From DASTFP01 sp963744345 (lineage in GTDB: Bacteria > Verrucomicrobiota > Verrucomicrobiia > Chthoniobacterales > Terrimicrobiaceae): 64,000 nucleotides of DNA. Below, piece after piece: positions 1 to 7,606 of this stretch. The DNA lies in NCBI GenBank assembly GCA_963744345.1, contig CAVUTD010000005.1:99748-163747 (forward strand). The letters are read 5' to 3'. A model generated the notes under the pieces. It was given only the letters and a program-made list of their open reading frames with translations, did no database searches and was not told the DNA's origin. The position numbers and the translations under genes are program-made. How positions within the stretch are numbered: the first letter of the stretch is position 1; every line of letters starts with the position of its first letter.

Positions 1-1002
1 GTCGATGAGGCCATCCTCCGCGAAGGCGAAAAGCAGGGCACAGTGATCATCAGCTCGCCGCACGACACCGCCACAACAGTCTTGCTGGCCCGCAGTGCCA
101 TTCGAGCCGACGAAATGCTTGACGACGATTTTATCTCGGTGACACCTGAGATGCCCCTTGAAGAGGCGCAGAGAGATCTCGCCCTCTCCTCTCAATTCGC
201 TTTTCCAGCGCTGGATCAGAACCACCACCTGAGAGGAATGGTGGGCAAAGGCGATTTCCTAAAACCGATTCCTCGCCAGCTTATACTGGTCGACCATAAC
301 GAACTCACTCAGGCCGTCGACGGCGCGGATCTGGTGCCCATCGCGGAGATTCTGGATCACCACCGGATCGGCGCACCGCCGACCGAGTCTCCCATCCTTT
401 TCCTCAATCGTCCCGTCGGTTCTACCTCGACGATTATCGGTGCGCTTTTTCAGCAGTCGGGAGTTCCGATCCCCAAAAATCTCGCCGGCCTGCTGATGTG
501 TGGCATGATTTCGGACACTCTTAATCTCACCTCGCCGACCACGACGGATGTGGATCGCGAACTGATGGCAGAACTCTCCCAGCTCTGCGGCATCGCTTCA
601 GCAGACCTGGCCGCGGAGATTTTCTCGGTCGGTTCGCCCCTGCTGACAATGACTCCCGAAGAAGCGGTCACGGCGGACTCTAAGGAGTATGAACACGGCG
701 CTCGCCGCTACACCGTTGCGCAAATCGAAGAACTCAGTTTCGCACCATTCAATGCCAAGCGAGACGCATTGCTCAGCGCTTTAGAGGCCCATCGCGTCGC
801 CAAAGCCTACCTCTTTGCGGCGCTCCTCATCACGGACATCAACACGCAAAATTCGATTCTCCTGGTCAAGGGCGACCCCTCCTTCACGCGACTCATTGAC
901 TATCCTGAGGCGGGCGAAAACGGCTGGAAATTGGATGGGGTCGTGTCGCGCAAGAAACAGCTTCTTCCCTATCTAACGGGCCTGCTGGCACGTTTAGCTT
1001 AG
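1..1002 (+). CDS. ppaC: Mn-dependent inorganic pyrophosphatase, CBS-containing (5' truncated)
   Basis: DHH-family (class II) pyrophosphatase that hydrolyses PPi in the cytosol. The frame is already open at base 1, so the amino-terminal DHH half lies outside the window and the internal ATG at 43 is not the start. What is visible is the rear of a regulatory CBS module, then the metal-binding stretches LILVDHNE and EILDHHRIG, and a carboxy-terminal DHHA2 domain ending in the SRKKQLLP loop that binds substrate phosphate. The CBS insert marks the adenine-nucleotide-regulated subtype known from clostridia and other anaerobes. The next genes are convergent, so this is the end of its unit. Confidence 0.9.
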   Translation, partial: VDEAILREGEKQGTVIISSPHDTATTVLLARSAIRADEMLDDDFISVTPEMPLEEAQRDLALSSQFAFPALDQNHHLRGMVGKGDFLKPIPRQLILVDHNELTQAVDGADLVPIAEILDHHRIGAPPTESPILFLNRPVGSTSTIIGALFQQSGVPIPKNLAGLLMCGMISDTLNLTSPTTTDVDRELMAELSQLCGIASADLAAEIFSVGSPLLTMTPEEAVTADSKEYEHGARRYTVAQIEELSFAPFNAKRDALLSALEAHRVAKAYLFAALLITDINTQNSILLVKGDPSFTRLIDYPEAGENGWKLDGVVSRKKQLLPYLTGLLARLA

Positions 1003-1013
1003 TTTCACAAATA

Positions 1014-1430
1014 CTAAGGTCCTATTCTATCAAGGCGAATGTCTCTCCGCTTGCTGGACTGATAAGGAATCGAGCGCGAGTAGTATCCGATGAGGATATT
1101 CGGAGAAAGCATCTCTAAGACGATGCTATAATGATACCAGCCCCCTTGACTTGCCAGCAGGTAGGCTTTCCGGCCGCTGACAACTCCATCCACCGGATAC
1201 TTATCGATGCGTCCCTTTACTGCTCGATCTCTCTGCGAAAGAAAAGCGTCCCCCCATTCCCGCGACCTCCATGATCCGGCGACATTGATTTCGGCGGGAA
1301 GTATTTGATCGGAGATCCACGCGTGCCCCATCGCAACATTTCTCGAGGATCTTTCCTCGGCGAGCTTCCCGAGGGTCCCACATCCGGTGAACGCTGCTAT
1401 GATAAAGATGGCCAGCAGACCGTCTCTCAA
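1014..1430 (-). CDS. small lipoprotein, paralogue of its upstream neighbour
   Basis: A 138-residue protein with a signal peptide and lipobox (FTGC at about residues 14-17), so probably a lipid-anchored envelope protein. I do not recognise the family. It shares with the next gene upstream (1433-1855) the pattern P-A-E/K-I/M-N-V/I-x-G-x-W-x-S-x-E-W-G, an internal VDGVVSG / INGWVSE element and a closing IGYYSRSIP / VGFYSPSVP element. The two genes are therefore a tandem duplication. They are 2 bases apart on the same strand and almost certainly co-transcribed. Function unknown. Confidence 0.7.
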   Translation of the reverse strand: MRDGLLAIFIIAAFTGCGTLGKLAEERSSRNVAMGHAWISDQILPAEINVAGSWRSREWGDAFLSQRDRAVKGRIDKYPVDGVVSGRKAYLLASQGGWYHYSIVLEMLSPNILIGYYSRSIPYQSSKRRDIRLDRIGP

Positions 1431-1432
1431 GC

Positions 1433-1855
1433 CTAGCCTCCTATGCGCTTGAGAACGAGCTCATGTGCATCCTTCTCCGAAAACGGGACGCTGGGTGAAT
1501 AGAATCCGACGAGTTCCTCTTCGTTCTTCCGCCTGAGCTCAACGGTGTACTCCACCCAATCGTCATCGGTGAGGGTCATGAACGCGTTCTTTTCGCTCAC
1601 CCATCCGTTGATTGCATAGTGATCCCGAAAAATTCCGCTTAGTCGCCCGTCGGGCTCCTGGTTGAAAACGACGATGCCCCACTCCGGCGAGTACCAAAGG
1701 CCCTCGATGTTCATTTTGGCCGGCACCGTCTTCTTTGCCGAAAGATAGGCGACGCTCGCCTCTTCGTTCTTGGCGTATTTCCATCTAAGGAAATTGCAGG
1801 AGCTGAGTGAAGCCGCGAGGACAAAGGCAACGACGGTGGTCGCAAGCGTTTTCAT
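1433..1855 (-). CDS. small lipoprotein, paralogue of its downstream neighbour
   Basis: About 140 residues. I place the start at the ATG giving MKTLATTVVAF, six codons inside the longest frame, because that yields a clean signal peptide followed by the lipobox LSSC. The mature part is short, hydrophilic and rich in Trp/Tyr/Gly and is probably a compact beta fold. It aligns end to end with the next gene (1014-1430) through the G-x-W-x-S-x-E-W-G core. Family not recognised; role in the envelope is inferred only from the lipid anchor. Confidence 0.7.
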   Translation of the reverse strand: MKTLATTVVAFVLAASLSSCNFLRWKYAKNEEASVAYLSAKKTVPAKMNIEGLWYSPEWGIVVFNQEPDGRLSGIFRDHYAINGWVSEKNAFMTLTDDDWVEYTVELRRKNEEELVGFYSPSVPFSEKDAHELVLKRIGG

Positions 1856-1901
1856 GTCGGCAAAGAAAAACATTCCCCGCCGCTTCCCGCGAGGAAAAAT
1901 T

Positions 1902-2114
1902 TCACCGGCGGAAGATGTTCAGGAGAATCGTCAAGACAATGCTAATCAAAATACAGGTGACAATCGGAAAGGAGAATCCCCAGCTGCCACGTTCGATGTG
2001 AATGTCCCCCGGAAGCCGACCAAGCCATCCTTTGCCAAATCCGGACCACAGCAGGACCCCGAAAATCGCCAGAGCCATTCCCGCGATGACCAGAATTTTT
2101 CCGAATCCTTCCAC
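1902..2114 (-). CDS. DUF2905 family small membrane protein
   Basis: A 70-residue protein with two transmembrane helices separated by the conserved loop LGRLPGDIHIERG, which is the DUF2905 signature, and a second conserved FPIVTCILISI helix. The family is widespread in bacteria and of unknown function. It sits 43 bases downstream of the ispG stop on the same strand and may be the tail of the rseP-ispG unit. Confidence 0.85.
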   Translation of the reverse strand: MEGFGKILVIAGMALAIFGVLLWSGFGKGWLGRLPGDIHIERGSWGFSFPIVTCILISIVLTILLNIFRR

Positions 2115-2156
2115 CTCAGTTAGCTTACGCCTTGGGACAGAATTGTCGAATGGGGG

Positions 2157-3914
2157 CTAGGGTACTTCGCTGACGACCTCGGGTGTTTCCATCCATTTGC
2201 CGTGTTCGCGAATTAGATCTTTCAGACGCTCAACGGCATCCTTCTCAGGAATGTTAAACTTCACGGCGCTCTTGCCAACATAGAGGTTGACCTTTCCGGG
2301 CGCTCCGCCGACGTAGCCGAAATCGGCGTCCGCCATCTCCCCTGGGCCATTGACGATGCAACCCATGATCGCGATCTTCACGCCTTTGAGATGAGAGGTC
2401 GCTGCCTTGATCCGTGCCGTCGTGCTCTGTAGGTCGAAAAGGGTTCGTCCGCAGCTCGGGCAAGCGACGTAGTCTGTCTTGAAGATCCGCGCACCAGCGG
2501 CCTGGAGGATATTGTAAGCCAGCCGGAGCGACTGCCCGGGGCCGAGTGCGGAGAAGGGTCCCGCGCCCGCGTCAGCCTGGACGAGCACCGCATCTCCGAT
2601 TCCCTCGCAGAGCAGCGTGCCGATATTCGCGGAGGCGGTGAGCAGAATTGCGAGAAAATCGCGCGCACTATCGTTTGAAGGAGAAAGCGTGTCTTTGAGG
2701 AGGATGGGATGTCGCGGTTGCAGCCTGGCCGCAAGAAGGCGAAAAGCCGCGATCGTTGAAAGACCAAGGCCATCTTTCACGGTGACGAGGAGGTCACCCG
2801 CTTCTGCATTCACGCCGGCAAGCTCCGCATCGCTCATGGGATCGAGTTCGCGAACGGCCGCGCTTTCGTAGATAATTTCGGGTTGGTAATCGCCGAGCCG
2901 ATCTAACTTATGGGCGATCTTTTCCAAGGTGGAGCAGCGCACAACGACACGCACCAACTCCTCACCCCCTAGTTTCACGTCGCCAATCCTGAGCGTGTGC
3001 GAAGGCCGGCGCTGATAAGAGTACGGATCATAGTCGTCGCGTTGTGATGGGACCACCACCGCGTCTGCCAAATCGTTCCGTTGGCCGGAGACTGTCTCCA
3101 AGAGCGCTTTGGCAACCGGAATTTCGTGCACGCTATCCTCGGTGAGGGAAACGCGGATGGTGTCACCAATTCCGTCCGAGAGAAGGCTGCCGATGCCAAT
3201 CGCGCTTTTGATGCGAGCATCCTCTCCCTCGCCAGCCTCGGTCACGCCAAGATGAATAGGATAGTTCCAGTCAGGTCCCTCAGCCATCAGTCGAGCGACC
3301 AGTAATCGATAGGCTTCAATCATGACCTTCGGATTACTCGCCTTCATGGAGAAGACAAAATCATGGTAATCAGCTCCTCGGGCAATGCGGGCGAACTCGA
3401 GCGCGCTCTCGACCATGCCGAGCGGAGTGTCGCCGTACCGATTCATGATGCGATCGCTTAGACTACCGTGATTGGTGCCGATGCGCATCGCCACACCGCG
3501 CGCCTTGCACAGTTCGACAAGGGGCGAAAATTTCGCGCGAATGCGTTCAAGTTCCTGCTGGTATTGCTCATCGGTGTACTCACGCACTGCGAACTTCTTT
3601 TTATCAGCGTAGTTGCCCGGATTGATGCGGACCTTTTCCACCCATTTCGCCGCCTCCATCGCCGCTTCGGGCTTGAAGTGAATGTCTGCCACCAGCGGCA
3701 CGTCGCAAGCGCTCGCGCGAAGCCCAGCGGCGATATGCTGGAGGTTGGCGGCATCCGAGACGGTCGGCGCCGTAATGCGCACGATTTCACAACCCGCGGT
3801 GACGAGCTCGAGGGTTTGCGCGACACAATTGCGGGTGTCCATCGTGTCGCAGGTGATCATGGACTGGATGCGCACTGGATTGCTGCCGCCGACGCCAATT
3901 TTCCCGACGCGCAC
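2157..3914 (-). CDS. ispG: 4-hydroxy-3-methylbut-2-enyl-diphosphate synthase, long form
   Basis: Penultimate MEP-pathway enzyme, a [4Fe-4S] protein that reductively opens MEcPP to HMBPP. At about 585 residues it is the long three-domain form (TIM barrel, insert domain, Fe-S domain) seen in Chlamydiae, Planctomycetes/Verrucomicrobia and plants. The barrel opens with VGKIGVGGSNPVRIQSM. The cluster ligands are in CPSCGR and GCIVNGPGE near the C-terminus. The only usable start in frame is GTG at 3914, but the family-typical segment just before it (SYSRRQTREV) is also encoded in the same frame, with no start codon ahead of it after the rseP stop. The 5' end is therefore uncertain and may contain a one-base insertion near 3957. 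Directly downstream of rseP. Confidence 0.93.
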   Translation of the reverse strand: MRVGKIGVGGSNPVRIQSMITCDTMDTRNCVAQTLELVTAGCEIVRITAPTVSDAANLQHIAAGLRASACDVPLVADIHFKPEAAMEAAKWVEKVRINPGNYADKKKFAVREYTDEQYQQELERIRAKFSPLVELCKARGVAMRIGTNHGSLSDRIMNRYGDTPLGMVESALEFARIARGADYHDFVFSMKASNPKVMIEAYRLLVARLMAEGPDWNYPIHLGVTEAGEGEDARIKSAIGIGSLLSDGIGDTIRVSLTEDSVHEIPVAKALLETVSGQRNDLADAVVVPSQRDDYDPYSYQRRPSHTLRIGDVKLGGEELVRVVVRCSTLEKIAHKLDRLGDYQPEIIYESAAVRELDPMSDAELAGVNAEAGDLLVTVKDGLGLSTIAAFRLLAARLQPRHPILLKDTLSPSNDSARDFLAILLTASANIGTLLCEGIGDAVLVQADAGAGPFSALGPGQSLRLAYNILQAAGARIFKTDYVACPSCGRTLFDLQSTTARIKAATSHLKGVKIAIMGCIVNGPGEMADADFGYVGGAPGKVNLYVGKSAVKFNIPEKDAVERLKDLIREHGKWMETPEVVSEVP

Positions 3915-3968
3915 CTCACGGGTTTGGCGTCGCGAATAAGAGTAAGGACTATGACAGGTACTGCAGCG

Positions 3969-5354
3969 TCACTTCGACTGTTCGGGTGTCTCTTTTCGCT
4001 GCGGAGCGAAAATGTCGCCCACGTCGAAGAAGGTCACATAGAGCATAAAGCCGATCAGCAACACGGCGCAGGCCGTCTGCACGACCTCGAGCACGCGCAC
4101 ATTGATCGGTTTGCGCCGCACGCCTTCAATGATGGCGAGAACGATGTGCCCGCCATCGAGCACGGGGAATGGCAGCAGGTTCAGAATGGCCAGATTGACG
4201 TTGATGAGGACGCTGAGTGATAGCGCCAGCTGCCAGCCATAGTTCGTCTCAAAGACTTGATAGTACAAACGCATAATGCCAACTGGCCCGCTGAAATGCG
4301 CCGCTTTGACGTCCGATTTCGGCGAGAGGAGCGCTCCGACCATGCGGAAGATACTCGTAGCCGCATCCTTGACCTGCGACCACGGTGCGGGGTGGCTGAA
4401 GACCACTCGTCCCCAGTCAATTCCCAAGTCCAGAGGCGCATTGGGATTCTCCGCTTGGGGCGCAGGGACAGGCAATTGGATGGGAAGCGATTGACCCTGG
4501 CGACTGACCGTGAGCGCGATCGATTTTCCAGCGTTTTCCTTTAGGAAGGGAACGATCTCCTCCAGGTTGAAAATTGGCTGACCGTTGACGGCAACAATCA
4601 GGTCGTCGGCTTTAAGTCCCGCCTTGTCCGCCACCGAACCGCGAATGACAAAACCAATTCCCGGCACGATGCGCGGCCCGATCTGCACTTCGCGCAGAGC
4701 CGGGCGCCGCCAACTCGCCGTTACCGGTTTCGACCAGCCCGAATGAATCGTCAGAACCTCGCCGGCGCGCTCAACCTGAAAGGGAATTGTCTCTCCCTCA
4801 CTCCGAATGACCCTCCATTTGACGCCGTCCGTGCCGCCCATGAAGCGTTGCACCGGATGTCCATCGACCGCCAGAATGCGATCTTGCACGCGAAGCCCGG
4901 CCTTCTCCGCGGGCCCGCCTGGCTTGACGAAGCCGATTATTGTCGTGTCTGATTCGCTTTCAGGTTTGCCGACAAACCAGACGATCACCGCCATCAGCAG
5001 AGCCAAGCCGAGGCTGAAGGCGGGCCCGGCCGCGGCAACGATGATCTTATCGAGGGGCTTGGCGGTCGGTAGCCGGCTGCGATCGGTCTCCACCCTTCCC
5101 TCGAGAACTTCCATGGGAGCTAGCTGTGGAATGGCCACATAACCGCCAGCAGGAATGGAGCCTAACCGATATTCCACCCCATTGATCTTCTTGCTCCAAA
5201 GTGGCCTGCCGAACCAGATGGCAAACTTCTCGACGATCAATCCCCGCCACTTAGCGGCCAAAAAGTGCCCCAGCTCATGGACCAGGATAAGAAGATTGAA
5301 GAGAAGGAGTACCTCCAGGCAAATGAAGAGAAACTTCAGCACACCAGCAACCAT
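3969..5354 (-). CDS. rseP: site-2 intramembrane zinc protease RseP
   Basis: Membrane-embedded metalloprotease that cuts transmembrane anchors such as anti-sigma factors. The N-terminal helix carries the zinc site HELGH. Two PDZ domains follow in the middle (around residues 130-200 and 225-300), and the C-terminal membrane part has NLLPFPVLDGGH, the second conserved catalytic motif. I choose the ATG at 5354 (MVAGVLKFLF) over an upstream TTG because it places the first helix at the N-terminus. Its stop is 54 bases before the ispG GTG and in the same frame. The pairing of rseP with MEP-pathway genes (usually dxr) is common in bacteria; here dxr lies 4 kb away. Confidence 0.94.
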   Translation of the reverse strand: MVAGVLKFLFICLEVLLLFNLLILVHELGHFLAAKWRGLIVEKFAIWFGRPLWSKKINGVEYRLGSIPAGGYVAIPQLAPMEVLEGRVETDRSRLPTAKPLDKIIVAAAGPAFSLGLALLMAVIVWFVGKPESESDTTIIGFVKPGGPAEKAGLRVQDRILAVDGHPVQRFMGGTDGVKWRVIRSEGETIPFQVERAGEVLTIHSGWSKPVTASWRRPALREVQIGPRIVPGIGFVIRGSVADKAGLKADDLIVAVNGQPIFNLEEIVPFLKENAGKSIALTVSRQGQSLPIQLPVPAPQAENPNAPLDLGIDWGRVVFSHPAPWSQVKDAATSIFRMVGALLSPKSDVKAAHFSGPVGIMRLYYQVFETNYGWQLALSLSVLINVNLAILNLLPFPVLDGGHIVLAIIEGVRRKPINVRVLEVVQTACAVLLIGFMLYVTFFDVGDIFAPQRKETPEQSK

Positions 5355-5431
5355 ATCCGCGAGACGCCTAGCCTCGCCCAAAAGGGCAAAAAATCAATCT
5401 GGCTCGGCTTGAGCGGGCGCCGAGGACCGGC

Positions 5432-5854
5432 TTAAACGACCCGATCTCTCTTCAGCAGATCGCGTATTTCCTCGAGCAAGAGCTCGCTTTTGGTCAACGG
5501 TTTCTCGCCCCGATATAGCTGATTGACAGCTTTAACCAAGGCGAACACACAAACGGCTATAATAAAAAATTGGATGAGAATCGTAAGAAAAGACCCATAC
5601 GCGATAACGGCCGTGGTGGACTGAGCCTGCTCGAGTGTCTTGTAAGCAGTGAATTGGCCGTCCAGCGGGATGAAGTAATCCTTGAAATTGAGCCCTCCCA
5701 AGCCGCCCAGAACCTTGCCGATGATGGGCATAATGACGTCATCGGTGAGCGATTTGACAATGTTGCTGAAGGAGGCGCCGATGATCACGCCAACAGCCAA
5801 ATCGATCACATTGCCACGCCCGATGAATTCACGGAATTCCTTAATGATAGTCAT
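5432..5854 (-). CDS. mscL: large-conductance mechanosensitive channel
   Basis: 140 residues, typical for the family. The N-terminal amphipathic helix FREFIGRGNVIDLAVGVIIG leads into the first pore helix. A periplasmic loop follows (about residues 45-75), then the second helix (FLTILIQFFIIAVCVFALV) and a charged cytoplasmic tail ending ELLLEEIRDLL. Forms a homopentameric pressure valve in the inner membrane that releases solutes on hypo-osmotic shock. Stands alone with 77 bases to rseP. Confidence 0.96.
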   Translation of the reverse strand: MTIIKEFREFIGRGNVIDLAVGVIIGASFSNIVKSLTDDVIMPIIGKVLGGLGGLNFKDYFIPLDGQFTAYKTLEQAQSTTAVIAYGSFLTILIQFFIIAVCVFALVKAVNQLYRGEKPLTKSELLLEEIRDLLKRDRVV

Positions 5855-6114
5855 GGGTTAGTTCAAATTTTCGCGGAGGCTAACCGGGCAGGATGGCAAT
5901 GACCACCAAAAATAAACCTGGCATTCCGACGAATGTTCTCACGACATGACCGAGAGAGGGCTTATTATCGCCATGATCAGCGAATGGTTGGCCAAACACT
6001 TCAGATTTATTGCAATGGCGCGTTCGACACTCGACAACGCCGCTTCCGGTTGTAAAAGGATCGCTTGGGGAGCAAAGCCCATGCGCCTGTGTCTGGGACG
6101 GATAAGTACCTAAA

Positions 6115-6945
6115 TTGGTGATCCTTTTGGCGTGCGCTCTGGCGCCGCTGAAAGATTCCCTTGCGGCCAACCCCGATATTGTCGCCGAGATCACCGGCCG
6201 CTATGAAAGCAATGCGTCGAATTCTGACCGACCAAGCGACCGACTTGCGGACGGCTTCTTGGTAGCCGCCGTCGGTCTGGGCAGAAGCGGTGTCTGGGGA
6301 CGGGACTGGCGGTGGCAAGCTGGCCTGGCGAGCGAGGGAAAACTCGCATTTCGATTTTTTGGGTTGAGCGAGATTGAGGCCGGCGTTCGCTTCGGTCTCG
6401 AGAGAAAGTTCGGCCTTGGCTGGAGAGCTCCACGGCTGCAGTTCGACCTTTTCCCAGCTTTCCGAGCCGCGGGACAGCCAGGCGCTTCAGGGTTCAGCCT
6501 GGTTCCCGCGCTGAGCTTCGTCTGGCAAGTAACGGAAAGGGCCGGCCTCGATATCAGCTATGTGCCACATTGGTTTTTTGCCCAAGGTGCTCTATTCGAT
6601 TCGGCGGCGCAGGAAACGGGAATCTCAGGCTGGTTCGACCTTTTCCCAGCAACACGCTTGTTCGCCGGTTATTCCTTCCGATATGGAGACGTTGTTTCCT
6701 ATGCGACACCGCCTCGGCCGGACCTCGTCGCCATTGCGCAGGTTCGGGAAGCGACCGATGTTTTTGGCGCGGAACGCATGGCTTACCGATTCGACGCAAG
6801 CACCCAAAGCGTCCAGGCTGGCATCGATCAAGCTTTGAGCATGCACTTGAGATTGCGGGCGATGTATCGATTCGAGATTACAACACGGGGGAGTTTGGAT
6901 TATGCAAACCACATTGCAGAAATTGGTCTGCGCGCCAAATTTTAG
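6115..6945 (+). CDS. outer-membrane beta-barrel protein of the cupredoxin/cyclase set
   Basis: About 276 residues beginning at TTG 6115 or GTG 6118; an in-frame TAA at 6103 rules out a longer start. After a short signal-like segment the protein consists of alternating hydrophobic and aromatic strands and ends in phenylalanine (LRAKF), the usual C-terminal signal for BAM-dependent barrel insertion. No named family recognised. It overlaps the cupredoxin gene by 44 bases and starts a three-gene unit with it and the adenylate cyclase. Inferred role: pore or sensor barrel that works with the secreted copper protein. Confidence 0.72.
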   Translation: MVILLACALAPLKDSLAANPDIVAEITGRYESNASNSDRPSDRLADGFLVAAVGLGRSGVWGRDWRWQAGLASEGKLAFRFFGLSEIEAGVRFGLERKFGLGWRAPRLQFDLFPAFRAAGQPGASGFSLVPALSFVWQVTERAGLDISYVPHWFFAQGALFDSAAQETGISGWFDLFPATRLFAGYSFRYGDVVSYATPPRPDLVAIAQVREATDVFGAERMAYRFDASTQSVQAGIDQALSMHLRLRAMYRFEITTRGSLDYANHIAEIGLRAKF

Positions 6946-7606
6946 CGGCTGCGAAAAGGCTGGATCCCCTTGGCGCCGACAGCGTTCAGCTTTCGTCCTG
7001 CTGCTGACTTTTCTCCTTGCCAGCCCCCAGGGGGTCGCCGCGGACATTCGTGTCTCGGTGAAAGATCAAGCTGGTCGCCCGGTCGAAGGCGCGATCGTTT
7101 GGGTACAACAATCAGGAGAGAAAAATCCTCCCGCCCCGGTCCAGTTGGAAATTCTTCAAAAGAATCGCCAATTTCTCCCGCCCCTTACCGTCGTCCCAGT
7201 GGGAAGTGCCGTGCGCTTTCCGAATCAGGATAACGTTCAACATCATGTTTACTCCTTCAGCTTGCCCAAGACCTTTGACATCCCCCTCTACATCGGACAG
7301 TCCCCACCGATTCAGTTCGACCGTCCCGGAATCGTCACCCTGGGGTGCAATATTCACGATGGGATGGCCGCTTACATCGTGGTGCTTGACACCCGTCTCT
7401 ACGCGCAAACCGATGCCAGCGGAGTTGCCGTTTTGACGAACCTGCCCGCGGATCCGGTCACCATTCATGCCTGGTGCCCGCGACTGCGCGGAGACCCCCT
7501 CACCTACAGGACGCCGCCCGGGCAGAGTTCCGCCGAACTGACCATGAAGTTACGGCCGGCGTTTACGCGGACTCCTCCGGACGACAGAGGAGGAGGTTAT
7601 CGCTGA
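6902..7606 (+). CDS. secreted plastocyanin-like cupredoxin (methylamine utilization protein-like)
   Basis: 234 residues with an N-terminal extension and signal peptide (FVLLLTFLLASPQGVAA). Residues about 45-90 look like a carboxypeptidase-regulatory/Ig-type strand set; the following part is a cupredoxin. Visible type-1 copper ligands are the His in NVQHHVYSFS and the Cys, His and Met of GCNIHDGM. A short C-terminal beta region follows. It should be periplasmic and able to bind copper or carry electrons; the partner is unknown. Its stop codon overlaps the putative CTG start of the cyclase gene, which suggests translational coupling. Confidence 0.8.
   Translation: MQTTLQKLVCAPNFSGCEKAGSPWRRQRSAFVLLLTFLLASPQGVAADIRVSVKDQAGRPVEGAIVWVQQSGEKNPPAPVQLEILQKNRQFLPPLTVVPVGSAVRFPNQDNVQHHVYSFSLPKTFDIPLYIGQSPPIQFDRPGIVTLGCNIHDGMAAYIVVLDTRLYAQTDASGVAVLTNLPADPVTIHAWCPRLRGDPLTYRTPPGQSSAELTMKLRPAFTRTPPDDRGGGYR
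7586..7596 (+). promoter_or_regulatory. strong Shine-Dalgarno deciding a CTG start for the cyclase
   Basis: A purine run containing AGGAGG ends 6 bases before CTG at 7603-7605. The CTG overlaps the TGA of the cupredoxin gene (CTGA), the same geometry as the common ATGA coupling signal. No ATG, GTG or TTG occurs near it in the cyclase frame; the nearest is an ATG at 7474 deep inside the cupredoxin gene. Confidence 0.55.

Noticed and set aside
3468..4220. 250-codon plus-strand frame across the ispG-rseP junction
   Set aside because: Antisense to two well-supported genes; product is low-complexity His/Arg-rich with no motif.
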